Shown here piece by piece: positions 25,318-33,733 of a DNA stretch of 64,000 nucleotides (position 1 is its first letter; each line of letters opens with the position of its first letter). This DNA is from JAWLHU01 sp041690255. GTDB lineage: Bacteria > Bacillota > Sulfobacillia > Symbiobacteriales > Symbiobacteriaceae. Both the position numbers and the translations under genes were made by a program. The notes below the pieces were generated by a model. It ran no database searches. It had not been told where the DNA came from and saw nothing but the letters and a program-made list of their open reading frames with translations. The stretch spans positions 62,001 to 126,000 of the forward strand of contig JAWLHU010000011.1 in the NCBI GenBank assembly GCA_041690255.1. Direction: 5' to 3'.

Positions 25318-25890
25318 ATGAATCGAACGGAAGCCTGGGAACTGGTGAACGAGTATACCACCAACCCCCGCCTGGTCGGCCACATGCTGGCGGTCGAGGC
25401 CTGCATGCGGTACTACGCCGCCAAATACGGGGAAGATGTCGAAACCTGGGGACTGATCGGCCTGCTGCGTGACTTTGATTACGAGCGCTGGCCTGAGCCG
25501 CCGGAACACCCGCTGCAGGGAGAGCGGATTCTCGCGGAGCGGGGCGTGCCGGAGGACATCCGCCACACGATCTGCTCCCACGCCAACTACATGCAGGACC
25601 GCTACCCCCGCACCAGCCTGCGGGACCGGGTCCTCTACGCGGTCGATGAGCTCTCCGGCCTGGTGGTCGCCACCGCCCTGGTCCGCCCATCCAAGTCGAT
25701 CTTTGATGTCGAGGTGGATGCGGTCAAGAAGAAGATGAAGGATAAGCGGTTTGCCGCCGGTGTCAACCGGGAGGATGTCGTCCAGGGCGCCGCGGAGCTG
25801 GGCGTGGATCTGGATGAGCACATCGGCATGGTAATCGAGGCCCTGAAGGCCGCCGCCGACGAGCTTGGCCTGCGGGGCAACCCCCAGTGA
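25318..25890 (+). CDS. HD-superfamily protein with altered HD doublet
   Basis: 190 residues from ATG 25318 (MNRTEAWELVNEYTTNP), with GGGGGAT seven bases upstream; ATG 25309 is too close to that site. It resembles a common predicted HD hydrolase family (LVGHMLAVEACMRYYA, GLIGLLRDFDYERWPE, HPLQGERILAERGV, ICSHANYM). The usual LLHDFDYE is LLRDFDYE here, so the metal-binding His of the HD pair is Arg; other histidines remain. Its stop overlaps the next gene's GTG (GTGA). Confidence 0.8.
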   Translation: MNRTEAWELVNEYTTNPRLVGHMLAVEACMRYYAAKYGEDVETWGLIGLLRDFDYERWPEPPEHPLQGERILAERGVPEDIRHTICSHANYMQDRYPRTSLRDRVLYAVDELSGLVVATALVRPSKSIFDVEVDAVKKKMKDKRFAAGVNREDVVQGAAELGVDLDEHIGMVIEALKAAADELGLRGNPQ

Positions 25891-26423
25891 AGCTCCTCCT
25901 GACCGGGGCCCCGCGCTCCGGCAAGTCCAGCCTGATCCGGCAATTGGCCGAGTCCTCTCGCGGGGCTGCGGGGATCATTACCGTGGAGCGGCGGGGACCG
26001 GACCAGAAGCGGATCGGCTTTGACATTCAAGCCGTCTTCTGCCGCCCCGGCCGGCCCCTGCAGGTGCTGGAGCAGAGGCCCCTCGCCCGGCTGGCCAACC
26101 CTTCGAGGCTCAAAGTGGGGCGCTACGGGGTCGAGCCGGAGGCCCTGGACCTCGCTGTCCGGGCGCTGGACGGGGCCATGCACGAGGGTGTCCTCGTCCT
26201 GATCGATGAGATCGGCCCCCTTCAGATTATCTCGCCCGCCTTCCGTGAGGCGCTCGACCGCTGCCTGGACAGCCACTGCGACATGCTTGGGGCGATCTCC
26301 ACCCAGGAGGATCCGTACCTGGAGGCGATTCGCCGTCGGCCCGGCGTGCGGCTTTTGGAGGTCACGCCGCACAACAGGGCACACCTGGTAGAGGGACTCT
26401 CGGCGTGGATCAATCAGCGATAG
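25887..26423 (+). CDS. THEP1-type nucleoside-triphosphatase
   Basis: 178 residues from GTG 25887, coupled to the upstream stop by a four-base overlap. Walker A is LTGAPRSGKSSLIRQL and Walker B VLVLIDEIGPLQI. Further matches are the GIITVERRG and GFDIQ segments and PYLEAIRRRPGVRLLEVTP near the end. THEP1 family members hydrolyse NTPs; their role in the cell is uncertain. It is followed by an intrinsic terminator. Confidence 0.85.
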   Translation: MKLLLTGAPRSGKSSLIRQLAESSRGAAGIITVERRGPDQKRIGFDIQAVFCRPGRPLQVLEQRPLARLANPSRLKVGRYGVEPEALDLAVRALDGAMHEGVLVLIDEIGPLQIISPAFREALDRCLDSHCDMLGAISTQEDPYLEAIRRRPGVRLLEVTPHNRAHLVEGLSAWINQR

Positions 26424-26426
26424 GTG

Positions 26427-26462
26427 AGCGCTCCCCCTGCTGGTCAGGTGGGAGCGCTTTTT
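26427..26462 (+). terminator. Rho-independent terminator after THEP1 gene
   Basis: AGCGCTCCC (26427-26435) pairs with GGGAGCGCT (26450-26458), followed by a run of T. Confidence 0.85.
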
Positions 26463-26542
26463 CCTGGCAGGCCTGTACCGCAGGCATGGTGCGGCGTTGG
26501 GGGCGTATCCTTGTCGCAAAGCAAGGCGAAGGAGGAGCCCCC

Positions 26543-26884
26543 ATGCGCCACGCAAACGCTCTCAGCCTGAAGCTCATGGCCTATCTGCTCATCTTTGGCG
26601 TCACCATGCCGGTCTTCGGCCGGCTCTCGCTCTCCAAGGCGCTGATCCTGGCGTTGGTTCAGACGCTCCTGCTCTGGCTGGTCGACCTTCTGATCCTGAA
26701 TCGCTTCGGCAGGCCAGTCACCCTGGCCATGGACGCGCTGCTCCTGACGGTGGGCTCGCTGCTGGTGCTCGGAGCGCTGGGCGCCGTCCCCCGGTTCTTC
26801 AGCCTCCTCCTGTCGGCGGGGTTTGGGACCCTCTTCGAGGGGTGGTTCCACCCGCATCTGATCCGCGAGCGGGCGGTGGAATAG
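26543..26884 (+). CDS. DUF2512-type small membrane protein
   Basis: 113 residues from ATG 26543, with GAAGGAGGAG upstream. Four hydrophobic segments are visible (LMAYLLIFGVTMPVF, LILALVQTLLLWLVDLLIL, MDALLLTVGSLLVLGAL, FFSLLLSAGFGTLFEGWF). The pattern fits DUF2512 (YndM-like), typical of Firmicutes. Function unknown. A neighbouring PspC-like gene follows after about 70 bases. Confidence 0.7.
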   Translation: MRHANALSLKLMAYLLIFGVTMPVFGRLSLSKALILALVQTLLLWLVDLLILNRFGRPVTLAMDALLLTVGSLLVLGALGAVPRFFSLLLSAGFGTLFEGWFHPHLIRERAVE

Positions 26885-26956
26885 GGAGGCCGAGAACTTT
26901 TTGACCGTTGCGGGCACTCCTACATACAACAAGCTGACTGACGGGGGTGCTGAAGA

Positions 26957-27130
26957 GTGAGAAGGCCATTGGAGAGGCGTAACGGGATCCTTCTCGGGGT
27001 TTGTGGGGGCATTGCCGACCACATAGGGTGGGACCCGACACTGATCAGGGTGATCTTCCTCTTCTCGGGACTGGGGCTGGGGGCCTATCTCATTCTGGCC
27101 CTGATCATGCCCCGGGCCCAGTACGACTAG
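26957..27130 (+). CDS. PspC-domain small membrane protein
   Basis: 57 residues from GTG 26957. It reads RRPLERRNGILLGVCGGIAD, then HIGWDPTLIRVIF and LGAYLILALIMP, a minimal PspC domain with one N-terminal basic motif and a hydrophobic segment. PspC proteins sense or signal membrane stress. It lies directly before an operator-like palindrome and a LiaI-like gene, fitting an envelope-stress module. Confidence 0.85.
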   Translation: MRRPLERRNGILLGVCGGIADHIGWDPTLIRVIFLFSGLGLGAYLILALIMPRAQYD

Positions 27131-27149
27131 GCAGTGCGGACGGGACCTA

Positions 27150-27165
27150 TCGTACCAGGGTACGA
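27150..27165. promoter_or_regulatory. Operator-like palindrome TCGTACC-AG-GGTACGA
   Basis: Perfect seven-base arms separated by two bases, about 100 bases before the LiaI-like gene. A further GGTACGA half-site lies near 27229. A candidate binding site for an envelope-stress response regulator (inference). Confidence 0.5.
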
Positions 27166-27266
27166 CCCGCGAAACCGTCGGGGGTCCGATTTGCTCGGCT
27201 CCCGCCTCCGGTAGAATGGGGACTGTAAGGTACGAACAGCACTTATTCGAACGGAGGATGCTCAGA

Positions 27267-27605
27267 ATGACAGTCAACTACCGCATTAACGGACGCTTTG
27301 TTGGACTCCTCCTGATCCTGTTCGGTGCGCTCCTTCTGGCAGGCACCTTCTTCAGCTTCACCTTCATGCTGGTCAGGCTGATCTGGCCGGGGCTCCTGAT
27401 TCTCCTGGGCGCCTACGCCCTGAGTGAGCAGGTGCGCTGGACCCGGCTGTACAGCCGTCGGGCCCCCTTTCCCTGGCCCCTCTTCCTGATCGCCTGGGGC
27501 GCGATCGGGGCGCTGAAGGTACTTGGCCTCTGGTGGGGGTCCGTCCCCTTCTGGCCCCTGGTCCTGATCGTGATCGGTGTCTGGATGCTCTGGAATCGGT
27601 GGTAA
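27267..27605 (+). CDS. LiaI/LiaF-like membrane protein
   Basis: 112 residues from ATG 27267, with GGAGG ten bases upstream; an ATG at 27258 directly abuts that site. Four hydrophobic segments are seen: FVGLLLILFGALLLAGTFF, LVRLIWPGLLILLGAY, PLFLIAWGAIGALKVLGLW and WPLVLIVIGVWMLW. The WPxLLIxxG pattern is that of the LiaI-LiaF-like transmembrane region. Proteins of this kind work with PspC and two-component systems in the response to cell-wall stress; no such kinase is in this window. Confidence 0.7.
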   Translation: MTVNYRINGRFVGLLLILFGALLLAGTFFSFTFMLVRLIWPGLLILLGAYALSEQVRWTRLYSRRAPFPWPLFLIAWGAIGALKVLGLWWGSVPFWPLVLIVIGVWMLWNRW

Positions 27606-27609
27606 TGAA

Positions 27610-27647
27610 GCGAGCGAGCCTCCCTGGTCGGGGGGCTCGCTCGCTTT
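27610..27647 (+). terminator. Rho-independent terminator
   Basis: GCGAGCGAGCC (27610-27620) pairs with GGCTCGCTCGC (27634-27644), followed by TTT. Confidence 0.8.
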
Positions 27648-27748
27648 CGGTGCCCCAGCCGCAGGATTGCCAGTTTCCCCCCAAACACCTATGATAGGAA
27701 CATCTGCATTTCGTATGCAGGCCTATACGTATGGAGGTGATCTACCCC

Positions 27749-28225
27749 GTGGAACCTGAACCGCTTCAGCGAGTCCGGGCGGCGCTGGCCGCAGCGGGCG
27801 TGACCGGTGAGATCCGGCTCTTCCAGGAGCATCTGCCTACCGCAGTGGCTGCTGCCGAGGCGCTCGGGGTGGAACTGGGCCGCATTGCGAAGTCGATCCT
27901 TCTCATGGCGGGCGGCGAGCCGGTCCTGGTGGTGACGGCCGGCGACCAGCGGGTCGACCGGCAGAAGGTGAAGGCGATGCTGGACCGTGGCAAGGTCTCG
28001 ATCGCCTCGGCAGATCAGGTCCTGGCGATGACCGGCTTCGTGGCCGGCGGGGTCGCACCGGTCGGGCTGCTCCAGCCCGCAAGCGTCCTGCTTGACCGCT
28101 CGCTCCAGCGCTTTCCGGACATCTGGGCCGGGGGCGGGGTGCCCGAGGCGCTCCTCCGCCTGACCGTCGCCGAACTGGTGAGGGCCACCGGCGGTCAGTT
28201 TGCCGATGTGATCCAGGAGAACTGA
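27749..28225 (+). CDS. YbaK/EbsC-type aminoacyl-tRNA deacylase
   Basis: 158 residues. The YbaK fold is indicated by the conserved Lys segment (ELGRIAKSILLMAGGEPVLV), DQRVDRQKVKAML, GFVAGGVAPVGL and LLDRSLQRFPDIWAGGGVP. Family members hydrolyse misacylated tRNAs such as Cys- or Ala-tRNAPro in trans. GTG 27749 is chosen because the near-perfect site GGAGGTGATC lies seven bases upstream; the in-frame ATG 27731 has no such site. Confidence 0.88.
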   Translation: MEPEPLQRVRAALAAAGVTGEIRLFQEHLPTAVAAAEALGVELGRIAKSILLMAGGEPVLVVTAGDQRVDRQKVKAMLDRGKVSIASADQVLAMTGFVAGGVAPVGLLQPASVLLDRSLQRFPDIWAGGGVPEALLRLTVAELVRATGGQFADVIQEN

Positions 28226-28245
28226 TCGAGGGGGTCATCATTCCA

Positions 28246-29634
28246 GTGGAAAAGCTCTACCGCTACCTGGAGGAGAACCGGGACCTTCACCTGGCCATGG
28301 CCATGCGGCTCATGGCCCAGAGGTCGATCTCGCCCACGGGCGAGGGGATGGCCGAGTGTGCCGATCTGCTGCGCTCCATGATGGATGAGGCCGGCGTGCA
28401 GACGGAGATCCTGCAGACCCCGGGCCACCCGATCCTCTTCGGCCATGTGGATGCGGGCGCGCCCTTCACCGTGCTGATCTACGGCCACTACGATGTCCAG
28501 CCCCCCGAGCCGCTGGACCTCTGGGACTCCCCGCCCTTTGAGCCGACGATCCGCAACGGGCGGATCTATGCCCGCGGGGCCGGCGACAACAAGGGACAGC
28601 TCATGGCCAACCTGCTGGCGATCCGGGCCTATCAGAAGACCGGTACGCCCCTCCCGGTCAACGTGAAGTTCCTCTTCGAGGGGGAGGAGGAGTCCTCCAG
28701 CGCCCACCTGGCCTGGGCGGTGGAGCACTACAAGGAGAAGCTGGCCTGCGACATGGTCTACACGGCCGATGGCCCCCAGCACTCCACCGGGGCGCCTACC
28801 GTATTGCTCGGTGTCCGGGGGATCCTCTATGTCCAGGTTGACTGTGAGGCGGCGGACCGGGATCATCACTCCGGCAACAAGGGTGGTGCGGTGCCGAACC
28901 CGGCCTGGTACCTCATGGAGGCGCTCCGCCGGTTCTGGGGCGCCGGTCAGCACGAGGTGGCGATTCCGGGCTACTACGACAAGGTTCGCCCGGTCACCCC
29001 GTTCGAGCAGGAGCTGCTGGAGCGGCTGCCCTGGAACCCCCGGGAGACCGCCCGGGCCCTGGGGCTGCCGGAGGGACAGTTCGATCAGACCAGCGCCGCC
29101 GAGTTCTATGCACGGACCTGTATGCGGCCGACGCTGAACATCTGTGGCTTCACCAGCGGCTACGGCGGCCCGGGCTCCAAGACGATCATTCCGGCGAAGG
29201 CATCGGCCAAGCTGGACATGCGGCTGGTCGTGGACCAGGACCCGGCCGAGATCTACCGGCTCTTTGAAGCCCACCTGGCCCGGGTGACCGAGCCCATGGC
29301 CCGGGAGGCCGGCGTCCGGTTCACCCTGCACCACCTGGGCGACATGGCCCCCAGCCGGACCCCCGGCGACCGGCCCGAGGCCCGGGCCGTGGTCCGGGGG
29401 GTGCGGGAGGCCTACGGCGAGGAGCCGCTGGTCATGCCCTCGCTGGGCGGATCGCTGCCCGACTACGTCTGGACGGGGATTCTCGGCGTCCCATCGGTCG
29501 TGGTCCCCTATGCCAACCATGATGAGGACAACCACGCCCCGAATGAGAACATCGCCCTGGACCGATTCTTCAGCGGGATTCGCTGCACGGCGACGGTGCT
29601 GAAGGAGCTGGGCCGGATCGGGCAAGGCGAATAA
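28246..29634 (+). CDS. M20-family metallopeptidase / dipeptidase
   Basis: 462 residues from GTG 28246. Metal-binding signatures of the ArgE/DapE/CPG2 family are seen: IYGHYDVQPPEPLDLWDSPP, RGAGDNKGQLMA, FEGEEESSS, and YANHDEDNHAPNENI near the end. The length fits beta-Ala-Xaa or non-specific dipeptidases. It acts in the cytoplasm on dipeptides or acylated amino acids. 20 bases separate it from the YbaK gene, suggesting cotranscription. Confidence 0.92.
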   Translation: MEKLYRYLEENRDLHLAMAMRLMAQRSISPTGEGMAECADLLRSMMDEAGVQTEILQTPGHPILFGHVDAGAPFTVLIYGHYDVQPPEPLDLWDSPPFEPTIRNGRIYARGAGDNKGQLMANLLAIRAYQKTGTPLPVNVKFLFEGEEESSSAHLAWAVEHYKEKLACDMVYTADGPQHSTGAPTVLLGVRGILYVQVDCEAADRDHHSGNKGGAVPNPAWYLMEALRRFWGAGQHEVAIPGYYDKVRPVTPFEQELLERLPWNPRETARALGLPEGQFDQTSAAEFYARTCMRPTLNICGFTSGYGGPGSKTIIPAKASAKLDMRLVVDQDPAEIYRLFEAHLARVTEPMAREAGVRFTLHHLGDMAPSRTPGDRPEARAVVRGVREAYGEEPLVMPSLGGSLPDYVWTGILGVPSVVVPYANHDEDNHAPNENIALDRFFSGIRCTATVLKELGRIGQGE

Positions 29635-29639
29635 CGTCA

Positions 29640-29664
29640 GGCGCCCCCTCGCCCGGGGGGCGCC
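29640..29664 (+). terminator. GC-rich hairpin after M20 gene
   Basis: GGCGCCCCC (29640-29648) pairs with GGGGGCGCC (29656-29664), followed by AATCTTCTT. Confidence 0.65.
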
Positions 29665-29748
29665 AATCTTCTTCGAACGCATGTTGAAGGGTTATCCCTG
29701 CCGCCGACGTCACACTGACTGTAAGCGATACAAGGAGGCCCGAGTCCT

Positions 29749-30654
29749 ATGAAGTACAGCTCAATCGCTGCAGCACTCCTCATTCCCGCCCTGCTGGCCG
29801 GTTGCTCCGTCCGGATCGACTCCAGCGGGATCAACGCATCTTCCTGCTCCCACTCCCAAACCTACTCCGACGCCTTCCCGGCCGATGGACTGAAGTCGCT
29901 CCAGGTCGAGGCCTGGGCCGGCGACCTGAAGATCGTTTCCGTGAATGGGCTACACGAGGTGAAGATAGATGCCAGGGCATGTGCCTCCGCTACCAAGATC
30001 CTCGATACGCTTGGCATGAAGGCTGAGCAGAGCGGTGACCAGGTTCGGGTGGACGTGATTCATCCCAACGGTATTACCTCCGGCTCCGGCTGGGTCGATG
30101 TGACAATCGAGGTACCGCCCGCTCTGTCCGCTCAGATCCGCGACACCAGTGGTTTCACCCTGATCGATGGCCTCTCTGCTGTCGAGATCAGCGCCGGCTC
30201 CGGCGACCTCGAGATCATCCGCACTGCCGGCAAGACGGAGGTCCGGGAGAAGTCCTCAGGCTCGACCCGGTTGGAGCAACTGAAGGGCGATCTGATCCTG
30301 AGCGATATCGGCTCGGGTGACCTGCTGGTACGAGAGGTCCAGGGCAATGTGCGCCTCGGTGACAAGTCTTCCGGTTCGACCGTGCTGACCGACATTGGCG
30401 GAAAGGTGCAGCTTGGTCGGCTCGGTTCGGGCGACCTGCGGGTCACACGGGCCGACAGTGGCGTCACCCTGGAGGCGAAGTCCTCCGGCTCCATTACGAT
30501 CGAGCAGTCCGGCAGCCACGTGCTCCTGGAGAGGATCGGCTCGGGCGATCTCACGGTCGATGGCGTCAACGGTGATCTGACCGTCAAGTCCAAGTCCAGC
30601 GGCTCGGTGCGGACCAGCAATGTGACCGGCAAGGTAGATGTACCCAACGACTAG
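29749..30654 (+). CDS. DUF4097-type beta-helical lipoprotein
   Basis: 301 residues with a lipoprotein signal (IAAALLIPALLAGC). From about residue 125 there are repeats of ~38 residues marked by SAGSGDLEI, KSSGST, GSGDLLV, KSSGST, GSGDLRV, KSSGSI, GSGDLTV and KSSGSV, typical of a DUF4097/adhesin-like beta-helix. Probably extracytoplasmic and membrane-anchored; function unknown. It ends at a strong terminator. Confidence 0.82.
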   Translation: MKYSSIAAALLIPALLAGCSVRIDSSGINASSCSHSQTYSDAFPADGLKSLQVEAWAGDLKIVSVNGLHEVKIDARACASATKILDTLGMKAEQSGDQVRVDVIHPNGITSGSGWVDVTIEVPPALSAQIRDTSGFTLIDGLSAVEISAGSGDLEIIRTAGKTEVREKSSGSTRLEQLKGDLILSDIGSGDLLVREVQGNVRLGDKSSGSTVLTDIGGKVQLGRLGSGDLRVTRADSGVTLEAKSSGSITIEQSGSHVLLERIGSGDLTVDGVNGDLTVKSKSSGSVRTSNVTGKVDVPND

Positions 30655-30674
30655 CTCATGGTGTAGGCAGATAG

Positions 30675-30709
30675 AAAGAACTCCGGGCCATGGGTGCCCG
30701 GAGTTCTTT
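30675..30709 (+). terminator. Rho-independent terminator
   Basis: AAAGAACTCCGGGC (30675-30688) pairs perfectly with GCCCGGAGTTCTTT (30696-30709) around a seven-base loop. Confidence 0.85.
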
Positions 30710-30723
30710 GTGCCGCTTTGTGA

Positions 30724-30990
30724 TCACCCTGCAGGGAACCGGTCGGGAGGGGGGAGAATGCCCCGAACCAGGTTGCCCACCGGGAGGATAATGGAATCCT
30801 GCCTATTCCCAGTACGAAACACCACGCACCGCGGCTTCATCCTGCGGGCATTCGCCGGCAGCAGCTGCTGGAGCGACTGGACGCCGGTCGCAGGCTCACC
30901 CTTGTCGAAGCGCTGCACGGCATGCTGGCCCGGATCCGTGGCCTGGGGCTTCCCCTGGAAGCCGTGACAGCACTGCGACCGAACGAATAA
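30724..30990 (+). other. Short open frame without canonical start, possible broken gene
   Basis: The frame ending at TAA 30988-30990 gives protein-like sequence: HPAGIRRQQLLERLDAGRRL, TLVEALHGMLARIRGLGLPL and EAVTALRPNE. It stops 12 bases before the next start codon. It has no ATG, GTG or TTG in a sensible place. A GGGAGG followed by ATG 30791 opens the neighbouring frame instead, so a frameshift or a rare start codon may be involved. Unrecognised; may be a remnant. Confidence 0.35.
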
Positions 30991-31002
30991 GGAGGATGTA
31001 CC

Positions 31003-31647
31003 ATGCAGGCTGAGGAGAACATCTGGTCCCATTATGGCCTCTGGGGAGCGGTGGTTTTCTGGATTCTGGTCTACGGGATTGCCCTGCTCTTCATGCCTTT
31101 CTACCGGAAGATGAGCTGGAAGCCGAAGAGCGCCTTCCTGGCCTTTATCGTCGCTTTTGCGATCGAGATGCACGGCATTCCCTTTGGCATGTACCTGGTC
31201 GGGGCGGTCTTTGGGTATCGACTGCCGGAGGGGATCCTCTGGGGGCATACCCTGCAGCCCTGGATCGGGGCGAACGGGATCCTGGGCACCATCTTCTTCG
31301 GGCTGATCGGCTTCGCCCTGATCTTCCTGGGATGGCGGGACATTCACAAGCACTACTGGGTCAAGGAAGATGGCACCGGCCGGTTGGTGACCGAGGGGAT
31401 CTACAGCTACATACGTCATCCGCAGTATACGGGAGTCTTCCTCCTCAGCCTGGCCATGCTCTGTGAGTGGGCCACGGTGCCGCTGCTGCTCATGTTCCCG
31501 CTCATGTTCTTCATGTACTACCGGCTCGCCCGGCGGGAAGAGGCGGATATGGCGGCAGAGTTCGGTCAGGAGTACCTTGCGTACCAGGCACGCACCGGTA
31601 TGTTCCTGCCCCGCTTTCGCCCGGGTGCGAAGGCTGCGGCGCACTGA
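31003..31647 (+). CDS. Isoprenylcysteine methyltransferase-like membrane protein
   Basis: 214 residues with five or six hydrophobic segments. The C-terminal ICMT/PEMT signature is GIYSYIRHPQYTGVFLLSLA and the acidic pair ARREEADMAAEFGQEYLAY. The family are SAM-dependent integral-membrane methyltransferases; bacterial substrates are mostly unknown (lipids or isoprenoids). AAGGAGG eight bases before ATG 31003 supports the start. Confidence 0.82.
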   Translation: MQAEENIWSHYGLWGAVVFWILVYGIALLFMPFYRKMSWKPKSAFLAFIVAFAIEMHGIPFGMYLVGAVFGYRLPEGILWGHTLQPWIGANGILGTIFFGLIGFALIFLGWRDIHKHYWVKEDGTGRLVTEGIYSYIRHPQYTGVFLLSLAMLCEWATVPLLLMFPLMFFMYYRLARREEADMAAEFGQEYLAYQARTGMFLPRFRPGAKAAAH

Positions 31648-32168
31648 GATACCGCTGAGACCCGGATGATATGCGGTTGAGGACGCGCGAGTCGGCGCTT
31701 TACGGTTCGCCTTCGGCCCAATCTTGAAGGTGGAACGGCCACCGCTGGGACATGATGTTACGGAGTGGCGGGTGATTGCGGTCCGTTCGTGAGGGAGGCA
31801 GGATTCCATAACGTTTTTCCGAGGGTGAACTCAGGCCAGTTGAAAAATCCTTACGGAATCATGCGTTTGAGGGGCCTGTTCACCCCGGAAATCGCTCTGG
31901 TGGAGCCTCGAAGGGCGAATATTGGCCCGGGTCGCGCCGAAAAACAGTGGTTCCGCTGCCTCGAGGCCCCCATTGTTGCGGATTCCGGCACGTTTTTTCC
32001 ACGAGGGCGAGAAACTCTTCGGAAATTGCTAGCGGAAGCCGGCCGGCAGAGCGCCCTGACCACACCCCCACCTCTGTGGCTATTCGCCCTTGAGGCTTTG
32101 CGCGGCTCCAGGCCCGAGGCCGGTTCGTTTGGCGTGCAAAACCTGACGGGCGCCCCAGACCTGCCCCC
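31648..32168. other. Intergenic region holding repeat element
   Basis: About 520 bases between convergent genes. No coding signal was found. It contains copy 2 of the composite hairpin element (31775-32075). Confidence 0.7.
31775..32075 (+). repeat. Composite hairpin element, copy 2
   Basis: Same layout as copy 1 at 17506-17797. Hairpin units at 31801-31857 (GGATTCC...TTTTTCC...GGAA) and 31980-32036 (GGATTCCG...TTTTTTCC...CGGAA) flank a centre with GGGGCCTGTTCACCCC, AATCGCTCT, ATATTGGCC and GAGGCCCC. The centre arms here are GGGGCCT/AGGCCCC, where copy 1 has GGGCCTG/CAGGCCC, so pairing is kept while the exact bases differ. Confidence 0.7.
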
Positions 32169-32717
32169 TTACTCGGGAAGCGGGACGAACTCCATGGACC
32201 GCAAGTCGTTGACGATATCCTGCCAGATCGCCCGCCACTCGGCATGGTTCCAGGGGTTCCGACTCTCGCGTTGGGCAAGCTCGTTGGTCCGGCTCTGGTA
32301 GCTGACGATCCGCTCCAGCCCGGCATTCAGCTTGGTCAGCCGCTCCACCGACTCGTCGCTCATCCGCCCGTTCTCTTTCAGCTCGGCTGCCGCCACTTCA
32401 TTGGCCCGCCGCGAGTACCGCAGGAAGAGCTCCAGGGTGCGCATCTCATCGTACTCAACCCGCTGGTTGTAGTAGGGGAGGGTGCGTACGGTCTCGATGA
32501 TCTCCAGGGCCCTCTCTGCCCCGCGGGGCGGCGCAAACCCCTCCGGATCTGGGCGGATCGGGTCCACCCGTTCCTCGTCGATCGCCCACCAGAGGAAGTT
32601 CACGGTGTTCCCCCAGGTGATCCAGTTCACGTACCGGTCCCGCTCGTAGATGTTCCACATCAGGTAGATGTTCCCGAAGAGGCTCAGCGCCACGAGAAAC
32701 TTCCACCAGGTGCGCAT
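32169..32717 (-). CDS. Hypothetical protein with N-terminal membrane anchor
   Basis: 182 residues. One N-terminal hydrophobic helix (WWKFLVALSLFGNIYLMW) is followed by a charged, helical domain (RALEIIETVRTLPYYNQRVE, ELFLRYSRRANEVAAAELKE). The start ATG follows the upstream stop directly (TAGATG), implying coupling to the anti-sigma-like gene. I do not recognise a family. Probably an accessory of the sigma/anti-sigma operon. Confidence 0.65.
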   Translation of the reverse strand: MRTWWKFLVALSLFGNIYLMWNIYERDRYVNWITWGNTVNFLWWAIDEERVDPIRPDPEGFAPPRGAERALEIIETVRTLPYYNQRVEYDEMRTLELFLRYSRRANEVAAAELKENGRMSDESVERLTKLNAGLERIVSYQSRTNELAQRESRNPWNHAEWRAIWQDIVNDLRSMEFVPLPE

Positions 32718-33733
32718 CTACTTCACCTCCACGGGGACGATCGGGCCCGGAATGGCCAGCACAGCGTGCTGCACCTCGATCGACCAGGTCTGGCTAAACG
32801 AGGAGATGGGCTCAAACCGATCCACAGGGCGGAGCGGGTCGGGAAGGTGCTCCCAGGTGTCTCCCATCCAGGTCGAGCCCATGCGATCACTCAGGCGGAC
32901 GGAGAGGAAGTGGAGGCCAACCTGTGCTGGGTCGGTGATCTGCCGGTAGGCGATCTCCACCGAGCCCGCCGAGAAACGGACCCGCTCCACCTCAAACTCC
33001 ACGCCGGCCACGGTGAACCGTTCGCCCAGCAGCACGTCTCCCTCCTCGCCCGGGCGCTCGACCTGCCACCGTAGCTCCGACTCCGGACGCAGGTAGACAA
33101 AGAGCGGGGGGAACTGGACCTCAGCCGGGCCGGGCAGGCTGCTCATGGGCTCGAACTGCAAGTACCCCGCGGTCGGTTCCCCGACCCAATGCCCCGAGCC
33201 GCCACCGACATAGCGGCTCAACTTCTTGCCGGTCGTCGCATCGTACAGCCGGGCCTCCGGTCGCCAGGGGCTCCGCATGAGGGTAACCTTCTCCACCGCC
33301 CCATCTCCGGGGGCCAGTTGGTACTTCACCAGCAGCCTGCCATCGCCCAGGACCGGCTGGTAGGTCAACGCAACCCCGTGCTCCTTCAGCCGGGCCAGGC
33401 CATCCGGACTGGCCTTCGTAAACGCCTCCACGGCCGCCCGCTCCTCTCGTATCTGCTGCTCCTGCTTCTCGCCGTAAGCCCTGCCGGCTGCATCCTGGGC
33501 GTACTGGCTCACAGCAAAGGCGGCCCCGATGAGCAGGACTAGCAGAATCCCAATCAGCGTCCCCCCAGGAGCCCCACCCCCAGCCCCGGCCCCCCGGCTT
33601 GAAGCGAACGTAGCACCGCAGCGCACGCATCACACCCGGCCAGGTGCTCATCCACCACAGCCCGGGACTCCGGGCTGAGGGCGTCATCTACATAAAGCGG
33701 GAGCAGGTCTTGGATCGCCGGGCACTGCCTCAT
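32718..33733 (-). pseudogene. Zinc-finger anti-sigma factor with single-base frameshift
   Basis: Reading from ATG 33733 gives a zf-HC2 domain (MRQCPAIQDLLPLYVDDALS, DEHLAGCDACAAVL), then a stop after 59 residues. The next frame continues with GTLIGILLVLLIGAAFAVSQ (membrane helix) and a ~260-residue extracytoplasmic domain to 32718. One extra G in the G-run at 33561-33566 (minus strand G6), or a -1 slip at G-GGG-GGA, joins them exactly. It is coupled to the sigma gene (ATGA overlap, AAGGAGG seven bases upstream). Either a disrupted gene, a slippage-controlled gene, or a homopolymer sequencing error. Confidence 0.75.
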
